This document shows, in pieces, positions 45,101-56,959 of a stretch of DNA of 64,000 bases (positions within the stretch are counted from its first letter, which is position 1; every line of letters starts with the position of its first letter). Position numbers and translations under genes: made by a program. Source of the DNA: Bidens hawaiensis (taxonomy: Eukaryota > Streptophyta > Magnoliopsida > Asterales > Asteraceae); contig JAIQDT010014623.1 in assembly GCA_021521415.1 (NCBI GenBank), positions 1-64,000 on the forward strand. The letters are read 5' to 3'. Under the pieces are notes generated by a model, which ran no database searches, was not told the origin of the DNA, and saw only the letters and a program-made list of their open reading frames with translations.

Positions 45101-46657
45101 ATCAAGTACCACCCTGGAAAGGCGAACGTTGTAGCAGACGCTTTAAGCAGGAAAGAAAGGGTGAAGACATCACGTGTTAAAGTCTTAGGGCTAACTATAA
45201 GTAAGAACCTCACCACCCTTATCCACGAAGCCCAACGAGAAGCTTTGAAACCTGATAATATCAAAGACGAGGGTCTCCGTGGTATGGTTGACAACTTAGA
45301 ATCCAAAGAAGACGGTACCCTGTACTTTGTCAACCGAATATGGGTTCCTCTCAAGGGAGGATTACGTGAAAGAATACTTGATGAAGACCACAAGACGAAG
45401 TATTCCGTGCACCCCGGTGCAGATAAAATGTATAAAGATGTAAAGGGATACTATTGGTGGCCTAATCTTAAGGGTGATATAGCAAATTATGTGGGAAAAT
45501 GTTTAACTTGCGCAAAAGTCAAGGCGGAATATCAGAAACCATCCGGATTATTACAACAGCCCGAGATTCCCATGTGGAAATGGGAACAAATCTCGATGGA
45601 TTTCATTACGAAGTTACCTAGGACTCCAGGTGGTTATGACACCATATGGGTGATAGTCGACCGGCTAACCAAATCCGCGCATTTCTTAGCTATCAAAGAA
45701 ACGGATAAGATGGAGCGGTTAGCTAGACTATATATAAAAGAGATCGTGTCAAGACATGGAGTCCCAGTCTCGATTATTTCCGACCGCGACAGTCGATTTA
45801 CGTCTCATTTTTGGAAGTCGTTACAAAAAGCTTTGGGCACGCGATTATATATGAGTACCGCCTACCATCCCCAGACTGACGGCCAAAGCGAGCGAACTAT
45901 ACAAACATTGGAAGATATGCTAAGAGCGTGTGCAATTGATTTTGGTGGTAGCTGGGATGTTCACCTTCCTTTGGTGGAATTTTCATATAATAATAGCTAC
46001 CACACGAGCATAAAGGCTGCACCGTTCGAAGCTTTGTATGGTCGTAAGTGTAGGTCGCCCTTGTGCTGGGCGGAAATAGGCGATAGACAAATGACGGGTC
46101 CCGAACTAATTCAAGAAACTACTGACAAGATATTTCAAATAAAAGAACGACTGAAAACGGCCCGCGATCGACAGAAAAGTTATGCGGATGTGAGACGCAA
46201 GCCTTTGGAATTCCAAGTGGGAGATAAAGTTATTTTAAAGGTCTCGCCATGGAAAGGAGTTCCGAGGTTTGGAAAGCGGGGCAAGCTCAGCCCAAGATAT
46301 ACCGGACCATTTGAGATCCTGGAAAGGATAGGTCCCGTGGCCTATAAGTTGAAGCTACCTGAAGAACTTAACGGGGTACATGACACATTCCATGTGTCGA
46401 ACCTTAAAAAGTGTCTATCCGATGAATCTTTAATCGTACCCCTAGACGAAGTACATATTGACGAACAATTACATTTTGTTGAAGAACCGATAGCCGTTAC
46501 CGACTGGAAAGAACAAAAACTACGAAGAAGTCGGATTAAGTTAGTGAAGGTACAGTGGAAATCTAAAAGAGGACCCGAGTTTACCTTGGAAAGAGAAGAT
46601 CAAATTCGAAAGAAGTACCCACACCTTTTCCCGGACCCAACTATAACGGATAACTAA
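42146..46657 (+). pseudogene. gypsy 2 gag-pol polyprotein, one in-frame TGA
   Basis: One frame encodes gag and pol, with TGA at 43961-43963 just before RT (CGA to TGA is the simplest cause). Gag has CSYKTFMTCKPWSFKGTEGA and CX2CX4HX4C knuckles CKHCHKRGHVEAKC and CYGCGNTGHFIKNC. The protease has DTGAD near residue 412. RT has [20 protein letters not shown] and [10 protein letters not shown]; RNase H has [10 protein letters not shown] and [10 protein letters not shown]; the integrase has [29 protein letters not shown] and [13 protein letters not shown] chromodomain-like end ([20 protein letters not shown]) may steer integration to heterochromatin, as known for chromoviruses. Apart from the TGA it looks complete, about 1,500 codons. 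Confidence 0.93.
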
Positions 46658-46662
46658 CAACA

Positions 46663-46697
46663 AATTTCGGGACGAAATTCTTCCAACAGGGGGAGAA
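46663..46697 (+). promoter_or_regulatory. Hairpin and polypurine tract of gypsy 2
   Basis: AATTTCG-GGA-CGAAATT (46663-46679) is a hairpin just after the pol stop, followed by AACAGGGGGAGAA and the LTR start TGTGACACC. The same module, doubled, occurs in gypsy 1. Confidence 0.75.
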
Positions 46698-49600
46698 TGT
46701 GACACCCGGTAATTTTTCACACTCTAATGTATATATTTGATTTAAATTACGTACTATTTATATAATTTATATGAGGTATAAACCATAGTATACTTGAAAT
46801 GTGAACGAGAACAGTCGTTATGCCTATAGGATCGTATAAAGAGCCGATGAGAACGACTATATGATAAAGACAGCCCAGTAATAGTCAGAGGTGACAAACA
46901 TATCAAGCTAAATATATACCTATGATCCAATATAATGGGTAATGGTAAGACTTTGCCCAATAATGTCCTAATTCCCTAATTAGGACCGAAACGTCAAAAA
47001 CGTTTAAATAATGGAATATAGTCGCCGAACCGGCCAAATTAATGACACATTATACAGTGAGACGATCAAGATATGAAACTATGAAGTGTTTAAAGGTATA
47101 CTAGTCGGAATAATATGAAGATAATAATTTAAACAATCCATGAAAGATTACAATATGGAGCACTATTTAACCGAATATAACTCCGGGCTAAATTTAAATA
47201 TACATCATACCGGGAACCGAAATAAATACCGGGTTCCATACCATCTATAATACTTTATAGGTGACCAAATAAATTAAGAGAAGCTCATAATACCCAAGTC
47301 CAATATAATTCCCATAACTCGTTCATTCGATAAACTACTCGTCCTAATGACTATCCATTTAAGACCCGAACCAAGATTGAACTTAGCACTACATTTGGAC
47401 AACCAATATATTTATTAAATGACCATAATACCCTCCCTTTGTAGCCCAAAGCCGAACCCCAACTTTTCCCATTCGGTTATAACACAAGACAAAACACCAT
47501 TACATACATCCATGTATTAACATATTCATCATCATCCATAGCATCATCCATCTAACTATCATCATCACCAACATTATCATGACCTTGGAAATTTGCAAGC
47601 CACCAAAAAGTCTCCAAAAAGCCTTCCAAGAGCCGGCCTCCCATTCCCCTCCCAAATAAACAACAATTTACACCATGCCTTGACTACTATTGCACTTGAA
47701 TGAGTGATTTGCCACCCTTAATTCATGGGATTGTGATTCCCCAATTTAAGGGATTATGTTTCCATCCTCCACTCTATATATACTCTAGCTTTCTTGATCA
47801 AAAATCACCACCCAAACTCAAGAAACTTAACTCCAAAAACAACCCCTTCCTCTCTCGGCCGAAGGCAGCAGCAGTGCACCACCACAGCCGCCTCTTTGCA
47901 ACCTGTTTTCTCTATAATTCTACTATTAACATCTTGAACCCTATATATCGTTGGAAAGCTAGAAGAAATCCTTAAACCATGGTAGAAAGCCTTGAACGGA
48001 TCTCTGCCCGGAAAACTCGGTAAGAAGCTTTGAACCTTCGAAGGTCACTACTGGAAACTGCATTTTCTAGCAGTACCCCCCTCTCTTCTTTTGTTCATAT
48101 CTCACAAACCACTTGGTATTTTTGGGTGATTCTTGTTTAGGAATCCAAGGAAACTCACAAGGATCACGAACCACCTTTTGAACATCCATTTCCGGCTTCA
48201 TTTCAGCATTAGGTAAGCCGAAAACTCGAGTTGTGACAGTTTATGGTGGCTGGAAAAACACAGATTCTGTCCAGCCACGGTTTCATCATTTTACTTGACC
48301 CTAGTTCACCTATTTCATGTTATTTAAACATAATGTAGACCCTCAACATCGTGATTAACGTCAAGGAACTTGGATCTCGCCTTAAACCCGCTCAAGAACG
48401 CCTCAAAAACCGACATTCCCAAGGTACTAATGCCATGTAATGTTTAGTAGAAAAACATGGACTAAGCCTAAGATACATATACATAATGAGGTGATGAATC
48501 ATGAACATAAACTTGAAGTGTGTTAAAATAACATATAATGAGGAGTAAATCATGTTGGGTAAAAATTACAAGTGTTAAAAGGGTGTTTAAGGAAGGTTAA
48601 GGTTAATAGAACACTTAGTTAAGATCTTGAGTAATAAAACCCACTTATAAATAAACAAGATAATATAAATGTAAAGACGGAATCTTGGTTATGTTAAACT
48701 TTAAAAAGGGTATATAACTAACGTATTAAAAACCGTATCGGGTGTAGTATGAGAATAAATATTTTTACTATCATAAAAGTAAAAATAATAATAGTAATAA
48801 TAATAATAATAATAAAAGTAACAAAAATAATAAGAGAAACGACTACGGGAAATCGGATACTAAAATATATATAAAAGTGCAATCCTTTGCACGGAGGATA
48901 CATGGATATAATGGCTTTAAAACAAAGAGATATATATATAAATACACTCGTATAATCCTATGAATACACGGGGAATACGTGTAAGATATATATAAGTAAA
49001 TGTAAATATACAATATTGTATGGGTCAAGGATAATGGTAAAAGCATGTAATATAATTATAAGATTTAAAAAGAATATTAATAATACTTATAATATATACA
49101 TAACAAAATAAGTATACAAGTCATACACATATATTCCTATATATGTGCAACAAATATAAAATACGGGTTTTTGTGATGGACATTGCGAGTAACTGGAAGG
49201 GTGGAGGTGCCGGTAGTCGGGACGTCCTGTCTAGGCTGGTAAACGAATATATCATAGATGGGCCCGTTACCTACCTGGGGACTAATGATGAGAGCACCAA
49301 AACCTATTAGGCTAAAGCATGTCACGAACGTCATGATTACCGACGAATAATTTGTATCGAGCATTCCCTAATGCTCGGAGGATATATATATAAAGAGGAT
49401 ATAACGGATATACATAACAAGTATAAGACGTTGTCTAACGTCCGTATCGCTAATGTATAAAAAGTATACATATATACCGTCACCTCATAAGTATGTATCG
49501 GGCTAAGTATTAATAGTTATATATTATGTACTGAAGTGCATACGTATACGATATAATACAGGAAACTCGCCAAGTATAACGGAACATTATTCCTCATTTA

Positions 49601-50412
49601 AGGTGAGTCTCACAGCCCCTATTTTCACTATTTTCACTATGTTTTAAACTGTTTTCGGGGCGAGGGACACGTGTTTAAATATGTTTTATCATGGTGTATA
49701 TCTTGATTTACAATGTGCGTGTACATGAGATATTTGGCGCGCTCATGGTACATAAAGTCCCCGGTATATATTGTAACCATAAACTATAGGCAACTATAGC
49801 CGAGGAACTCTACGGGTAGTACTACTGGTCTGACCAACCCACTCGTAAGTGGTCGCGCCACTTTATAAGACGGGTGCTTAGTTTTCCGATTTATTTATTC
49901 CCTCGTGGACTCGTGGGATGTTATGTGGGGCTTTATGGTGTATATATATAGTCAAGGAATGGTTACGAACTCATGTATTCACGTTACACTGCAAGTCATG
50001 GATACTGCATTCATGACGTTATGAGAATTATATTATAAAGCATTTTATCGAGTCACAAAACTTGTGAACTCACTCAGTTTATACTGATTAAATTATTTTA
50101 CGTGTCTTTCAGGTATTTAGCTACGTGGAGAGGTCACGGTGTCTCACTACGGTTTTATGTTTAACTATGGAAATTTCATGTATGAGGATTTTATATTTTG
50201 GAGTTTTCACGGTTATATCTCCCTTCGGCAGGACATAACTGTGAAATCTCAATATGTTATATGTAAACTTTTTTTATGGATATTTTTGTAAAACTTATAT
50301 TATGAATGAAATCCTCATGTATTTTATCATATAGTTGTTGCTTAACCGCGCTCTCGAAAAACCTTTCATGAGTCGCACACCGGTTGTTTCCGCCTATGGA
50401 CCGGGTGTGACA
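46698..50412 (+). repeat. Right LTR of gypsy 2 (3.7 kb)
   Basis: TGTGACACCCGG to CCGGGTGTGACA, near-identical to the left LTR outside LINE-B. It supplies the empty site for LINE-B. It borders a GCA-rich stretch (CAGCAGCAGCAGCAG) that codes for an Ala run in the E2 accessory gene. Confidence 0.95.
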
Positions 50413-52213
50413 CAGCAGCAGCAGCAGTATCTACAAAGGATACATCCTTCTCAACATATACAATAGGTTCATCATCAGTTGCTAAACCTTTTCCCTTTTC
50501 TTTCCTTTTCCTCACATCTTCCTCATCCTCTTGCTCATCACTTTCAAATTCATCAATCTCTCTAAATAAATTTTCCAATTCAGAGTCATGCTCTACCCTC
50601 TTGGAACTAGCTTCTTGATCATCATTTGGCTCAGTGTGTTCTAGTTCCTCAGTAGCAGCATTCACATTTACGTTCTCCACACTCACTTCCTCATCCATAA
50701 TCTCTGTCAATTCTTCTGTTAACACATTCTCATCATCATTGGTTACTTCTTCTCTCACATCCATTACAGATTCATCACTATCATCATACTCATTCATGAT
50801 CATCTTCAAAGCATCAATATTTTCAACACTTTCAGCATCAGTCATAACAACATCATCATCATCTATATTATCCCCCTGTTTTGGGGCAGCTGAGGTCTTC
50901 TCAACCTCCTGCACCAGGGTTCGAATCATCAGTTCAGCATCAGCTAACCTTTTCAATAACATTTCATTTTCACTTGTTATCTCTTCATTCATTCTTCTCA
51001 ACTCATCGTTCTCATCCATAACATCCTCAACTTGCCTTTTCAATTCATCATTTTCAGACATCAACTCAGCATTTCTTTGTAACATATCATCATTTGGACT
51101 TGTAGGGTTTGATGTAGGAAATGGTTCAAAATCAGGTTGGTTGGTGGTAGGGGTTTGTGGTGTTGGTGATTGATGTGAGTATTGTTGTGTGGATGTTTCT
51201 GGTTGGTCTAGGGTAAGGGTTTGAGGTGGTGATTGATGTGGTGGGGTTGGAGGTGGTGAGTGTGGTAGTGTATGGATAGGTTGTTCAAGTACTTCTCTGT
51301 GATCCCCCTGTTCAGGTGACATAATTCCCATCTCCAAACCATCTCCACCTTCATTTCCATCAACATCATCATCAGAATCTCCTTCATCACTTCATCATCA
51401 CCCCCTTCTTCCTCCTCTGAGCTCAGCTCAGGCACAGGCATTACAGCCAGATCATGGTTTAACAACCAAGGTAAAATTTCAAATGGAATATTTGAATTGA
51501 AGTTATTTGAGACACCTGGATTCTTTATTCTCTTGTAAGCATCAGGATCTTGGAGTTTATGTGTGACTCCAATTGTTGGTAAATGTTGTAAATTGCTGTT
51601 GAAAATGATCTGCAGGAATCTTGGGTACTGTAAAAATCTTTTGCTTTCTGGTTTCTTCAGATTCCCCACTAACCCCTCAAAATCATCTTTGAAAAATTAA
51701 ATAGTAGATCAAATATTGTTCCAACAGTGGCATTTACTAGATCAAGACTCATCAGAGTCCATGATCCCTTTCTCGGAGCAAATCCATGAATGATATGATG
51801 AATAAGAAATCTGTATAGCATCGGAAACAGACCCTTCTGAAACTGTCCCTCATGGACATTTCCTTGATACCCCATCGTTTCTTTAAAAATCTTCAATAAG
51901 TGCTTTGTATTGAAGTTGATGTGATTGTGATCATCGTCATTTAGTCTCAAACATCTTATGATCATCCTTTCAGTGATCTGTATCTTCTGTCTGGCCACGG
52001 TTGCTTCTATTCGTTTTCCATTTACATCTTCAACTAGCTCTGCTGATCTCTAGAAATGCAAGGAGTGATTTCTGTAAATAGTTGGGCTTTCAGCGAGAGC
52101 GAAGCTGATATTTGACCGTGCCATCCATAATATCATCCGAGCCATCGGTTCATTCTCTGGTGTGACTTGTAGTTGCTTTGGCTCAAAAACATACTTTGGC
52201 TCGTTGTCTGCCA
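50413..52213 (-). pseudogene. E2 accessory gene, 5' part
   Basis: It starts at ATG 52213 (MADNEPKYVF). An in-frame TAG near 52053 replaces what is probably a Trp codon. The next piece (51998-51669) has the domain shared with E1: YRFLIHHIIHGFAPRKGSWT, LFNFSKMI, and after a frameshift KRFLQYPRFLQIIF. A second frameshift near 51350 leads into a Pro/Thr/Gln-rich segment, a clear coiled coil (SENDELKRQVEDVMDENDEL) and an acidic stretch. It ends at an Ala run where gypsy 2 inserted; the reading frame resumes in the 3' part. An N-terminal globular domain plus a long coiled coil suggests a structural role, but the function is unknown. Confidence 0.72.
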
Positions 52214-52719
52214 TATATGCAATACATAAACAAACACATTCAAAGTGAAATTATACATAAAGTTTAATACTTTAGACAATTTCAGTGTATAAAAAATGAA
52301 GAAGATAGGGAGAAATCTTCAAGAACCTGCTCTTCGACAAATTTATAACCTAAACACATAAACAGAGTGTTAGTACTCGAATACATAATCAAGTCACATT
52401 ACAATCTAATAGTGATCGGAAAACATAATATTTCATGCATACCGAGTCGGAATTAGAGGCTGATAAAAATTAGGGTTTGGATTAATGTTGAATTCGATAA
52501 GTCGGTTATGTCTCTTAGTGAGGAAGGATTTGCAGTGGAAGGAGAGAGAGAGGGAAATAATGTAGAAAAAATTTGCATAAGTCCCTCTTTTATACATTTT
52601 GAAAGTGAGTTTTAAATGCTTTTTGTCATTTTATGAATTACTAACTGTCACCAGTAACATTATCCACTTGATATATTAAAAGCCATTAATTTCATTTAAG
52701 TTTATACGACCTTACTTGA
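52214..52719. other. E2 spacer next to accessory gene
   Basis: Leader-like non-coding DNA just upstream of the accessory ATG on the minus strand. A GA-rich tract (GGAGAGAGAGAGGGA, near 52540) is the only clear feature. Confidence 0.4.
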
Positions 52720-54120
52720 GAGATTTATTTATTCAAAGTCTACTCGGTCTTCTTCCACTAACAAACCTTACTCGGTCAAAATTTACTCGGAATAATTTTC
52801 ATTTTGGAATATACAAAGTTTGCCCGAGTTCTTTTATTTTCAATCCTTGCTCTATCTAGTAAATTAATTTAAAGTTAAGATATAATGAAGAAAGCTTACC
52901 CGAAATACTTGATTTCTTGAGAAATAAATCACAAGACAAATATTCAAATATAGTTATCAAATAAACATTCTTACTAAGAATCAATTAAGATCCTCACAAA
53001 GATTTCTCAAATTCAAATTAAAACTTATCTAGCATGAACCCAAAAATCATAATCACATTTTGTCATATTAACTATCATATTCAATTAACGCATACATTCA
53101 AGTATGAATCTAAACAATTTCATCATACCAACTTACATATTCAGGTAACACATTCATTCAAGTATGCTTGTATACATAGTGTGCTCGAGCACTCTTTCAA
53201 ATGTAAAGTGTGCTCGGACAACAATCTTATGCAAAGTATACCCGAATAACTTTCATATAGTACAAAGTGTGCTCGAAAAGAAATTCTAGCAGACAGTGTA
53301 CTCGGAAAGTTAAAGTTTTGAAAATTACCAAGTATATTGAAGGAACACAAGAGTACCCGTAATATAAAGTGTGATCGGAAAACAAAGTTTGCCCGAAAAC
53401 ACTTGTAATTTCAAAGAAATCATAAACACACATATCAAAGAGCATGCTCGACATGAAATTAAACACATTTAAGTGTGCTATAGTCTAAAATTTCATAGAG
53501 CTTGCTCGAGAATCCTAAGTTAGCACTGAGCTTGCTAGGATAAACACATTCAATCATCAGGTATGTCCTTACTTGAGGAAACTCAACATATCAAAACATA
53601 CCCGAAAAATGACAAACTTAATAGTAGCATCTAAGCGTGCCCGGAAAGACTAATAAGTCCCTCCTAACAACATATTCACACAAAGCTTACTCGGTGTACT
53701 TACTTAAGTTCACAAAGTTTGCTTGGAAACAAAATCAGCATATAACATGCATAGCTTATTCGAAAATAGCATATAACATGCATAGCTTGCTCGAAAGAAG
53801 AATTTCTTGTTAAAAGATAGCTATTTCAACACATAATCATCTCACGACTTCAAGCTTACTCGGGAAAATGAGTGCAACAGTGTACTCTACTCGAAAAGTG
53901 TAAACACTTCAAAGTATGCTCGAAAATCATAAAGTTAGTCAGAAATGACTAAGCTTACTCGGAAAGTTTGAAAATTATCAACCTTACCCGAAACAACATA
54001 TTCACACATAGACAACTGTTTTGTACTCGGAAAGGTTAAACCTTACCAGAAAATACATATTCAAACAGTTTGTGCTCAAGAAGGTTATAAATCATCAAAC
54101 CTTACTCGAACTTACATATT
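52720..54120. repeat. E2 spacer: dispersed CTCGG/CCCGA motif array
   Basis: About 28 degenerate copies of (A/G)(C/T)TCGG, CCCGA or GCTCGA lie every 30-50 bp, often as AAAGTGTGCTCGGA. One is a perfect palindrome, GTGCTCGAGCAC (53181-53192). The same motif family fills the U3 of the E2 LTR. No ORF is supported. Confidence 0.65.
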
Positions 54121-55108
54121 CAGCCTATTTTAGGCAAAATGCAACACTTTTTTGACTTAAACCACTTTTCAAAGACATTTCTGAGTTATGTATCATTTCA
54201 GAACATAGTTTAAGAGCAAATGGTGCATTTAGAGATCAAATTTCAGTTATACTTCACTTCAAAACAATTTCTTTTATAAACTGAAAAGATCTCAGGAATG
54301 GGATCATATTGACTAAGTAGCTTTCTCAATACTTCACTCTCAGCATTATTATGACAGCTTAGATATGTTTACAGCAGGTATAAACTTAGCATGATTTTCA
54401 TCTCTTTGGTGATATGATTAAGATTCAATTTGAGCATAATGCAATAATGGTCAACACTGTGCTATGATGCCTCATATCTCTTCTCAAAGCTTATTTGGCT
54501 TTCCCCAGATCACCCCAATTTGACTCCAACCTCCTGTATTTGGTCAAAAATAGTTTTTGTATGACAGAACTTATTGTATTTTTGAACTTTTGATACTCAA
54601 ACATGTATAGAGGTTGAACGTTGGACTTACAGTTAGCAACATGCCTTTCATTCAAGATGAGACAGATTTTGTCAACATCTTTATAGTTCTTGTTGTAACC
54701 CTCTTGTTTGATAGAATATTTAAAACACTTATCAACTTTTGGTTGATTTATTAATTCTTCCCCTTGTTTTTGATATTTTCTCAAATTTTCTTAAGCATGT
54801 TCTTTGTCATATTTAAAAAATGTTTCATTTTGGTTGACCAAATAACAACAGGCTCGTGTACGACTGGGTAATCACTTTTCTGCCATATCATTCGGAGAGA
54901 TCTACCTTGAGACATGCAAAACAACTATGCATCTCCACATAAAGATTAGCATATTCATTATGTTTATATCACCTTAGATTTTACATCATCATGGGAAAGC
55001 AACCATACATGTTAATGACTATACTAAGGCCTTTTTAGCCTATTTATTCCATATGATCTGCTAAGTAGTCAATGTACTATCATTTCCCATTAAACACAGT
55101 TTAATATT
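54121..55108. other. E2 spacer with one doubtful ORF
   Basis: An open frame of 97 codons (54784-54491, minus) lies here, without recognisable domain or counterpart in E1; I do not treat it as a gene. The right part (about 54870-55100) resembles the E1 spacer around 28350-28600. Confidence 0.35.
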
Positions 55109-55390
55109 CAATCACCCCAATTTCTCTTCATTGTCAGGTTAATGGCTATTCTGTTTGACCAAAAGTGGTCAACAGGACCAAACATACATGTGAATATATG
55201 TCCTTTCAAAGTCAGAGCTATTGACATAGTTTTAAGTGAAGGAATAAGAAACAAGTCATAATTGCCCCAAATGCATTCAGTTTTCAGGTCAATGGCTATC
55301 CTTTGAATCTATAGAGATTTAAGGACCAAACATACATAGGTGCATGTCCTTCCAACTAGGCAAATGACATAATTTTTCAGCAAAAATAAC
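55109..55390 (-). ncRNA. Tandem hairpin module in E2 spacer (two copies)
   Basis: The copies are 55109-55256 and 55257-55390, homologous to those in E1. Shared blocks are TCAGGT(T/C)AATGGCTAT and AGGACCAAACATACAT, with a variable stem between. Stems: CTGTT-T-GACC / GGTCAACAG (55151-55160/55167-55175) and TCCTT...AATC / GATT...AAGGA (55299-55325). The stem sequences differ but pairing is kept. RNA function is inferred. Confidence 0.5.
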
Positions 55391-56146
55391 TACTTGAGAC
55401 CTTTCCCTATAAAAATCCTTCTTTTAAGCTTCTTAAAAGCTTGAACTGAATAATCTTATCATATCTCTACACCATTAATCAACTTGCTCATGTTTTGACC
55501 AAAATATAGTATTTATGCAAAATTCATTATAAATTTCATTGAATCACTTAATTTTGACATAAAACACATTTTGACACAAACAGTTGCTTCACCTACTCAA
55601 ATCTTAATCATTCTTTCATCATCAAGAAAAACAGACTGTACTCACATTCAATATCTATTCTATCTTAACAACTTCAGAAAATCAGATTAATAACATATTC
55701 AAGTAACCATAAACATGTGATTACTCATGACATTATATAAGCAATTAATCTCACCTAAACAGATCAAACTACTTATCATAACATCAGATCAGTGGACATG
55801 ATAGTCAAGAATTATCATCAATTTCAAACAAATTTCACAGATAGTTACTTAACCACCTATCAGTTAACTTCAAAACAGTGACATAATCAAAACATATTCA
55901 ATCAACATTCAGTTGAAACATATTCAATATGTGTAATCTCTAAGAAAATAAACAGTTATCACAGAGAGACACACATAGAGACTGTTAAGTCACATAACAT
56001 AGAACATACTCATTAACATATTTAGCAACATATTCAGCAACATATTCAACAACATATTTAGCAACATATTCAACATGTGTGACCTCTTCTAAAATATTCA
56101 AGTAGCACATAGAGGTACACAACCAAGCACACATCCTTAATCAGAT
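55391..56146. other. E2 spacer after RNase H
   Basis: Non-coding. On the minus strand the block GAGCAAGTTGATTAATGGTG...TTATTCAGTTCAAGCTT (55410-55495) is also found in the E3 spacers. A small ACATATTCA(G/A)CA repeat lies near 56020-56070. Confidence 0.5.
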
Positions 56147-56632
56147 TTAATCAGAGTTGATCATCCCCAGGGCTTTCAAAAGAAAGTTGAACCTGGTTCT
56201 ATCAAGTGGTTTGGTGAATAGGTCAGCCAGATTATCACTTGTATCAACTCTTTGCATTTCAATCAAACCTTTTTCACTGCAATCTCTGATGAAGTGATGT
56301 CTGATTTCAATGTAATGTTGCACAGGATTCTTAACAGTAAAATATGCAGCAGTATTATCTATCAGAATAGGGGTGTTTAGAAAATTCAAACCAGAGTCCA
56401 GCATCTGATTCTAAATCCAGAGAACTTGTGCACAGCAGGCAGATGCAGCAATATATTCAGCTTCTGCAGTGGAGATTGACACTGTGGTATGTTTCTTGCA
56501 TTGCCATGACACTAGCCTTTCACCCAAAAACTGGCATCCCCCTGATGTTAACTTTCTACTCATATTGCATCCATCATAATCACTGTCTGTATAAGCAATC
56601 AGATCCAAGGATTGGTTCTTAGGATACCAAAT
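56147..56632 (-). pseudogene. E2 RNase H (3' end of pol)
   Basis: This continues the RT frame on the far side of LINE-C. It has YTDSDYDGCNMSRKLTSGGC, the catalytic-region motif STAEAEYIAAS, FIDN-like LIDNTAAY and ADLFTKPLDRTRFNFLL, ending GMINSD. A TAG at 56411-56413 replaces the Gln of the WIQNQ motif (CAG to TAG). If LINE-C and one target copy are taken out, this joins the RT frame without a shift, which fits a target-site duplication. Confidence 0.88.
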
Positions 56633-56648
56633 CCCTAAGTCTGGTCTT
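56633..56648. repeat. Target site duplication of LINE-C, left copy
   Basis: CCCTAAGTCTGGTCTT, identical to 59931-59946. It lies directly next to the A tail (T run on this strand) of LINE-C. Confidence 0.93.
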
Positions 56649-56959
56649 TTTTTTTTGGGTAAAGGGTTCTACCCGGTTAAATTCATTCCACACAACCAAC
56701 AAAGAACAAGTAATATGACAAAGTGCCATATTATTTCTCATGTATGACATGCCATACAAGAGTAAACAAAACCAAAACCACCAAACAATGGTAAACACAG
56801 CTAAAGCCTACTCAAGAACCAAAGAAACAAACATAACAAAAACAAATCAACCATTATCATCAATTTGGTGTAAAACTCCTCTCGGAAGGTGCCAATCTTC
56901 GAGAACCCGATTGACCCGTTCAGAATTCTTGAACTTTAGAGTCATTAACTTTAGAGTCA

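Larger units (their letters stand above)
35387..50412 (+). mobile_element. Ty3-gypsy chromovirus, gypsy element 2, nearly intact
   Basis: A full-length Tekay/Del-like element: left LTR 35387-40818 (with LINE-B inside), tRNA-iMet primer site, extra ORF, gag-pol in one frame with a single TGA, hairpin and polypurine tract, and right LTR 46698-50412. By eye I count about twenty differences between the LTRs (mostly C/T and G/A), so the insertion is young. It splits the E2 accessory gene. No clean 5-bp target duplication is present (AGCAA left, CAGCA right). Confidence 0.95.

Noticed and set aside
50634..51173. 179-codon Ser-rich plus-strand ORF
   Set aside because: Antisense shadow of the coiled-coil part of the E2 accessory gene; the opposite frame has heptads and matches its neighbours.
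54491..54784. 97-codon minus-strand ORF in the E2 spacer
   Set aside because: No recognisable domain, no counterpart in E1; probably chance in A/T-rich DNA, so described only within the spacer entry.
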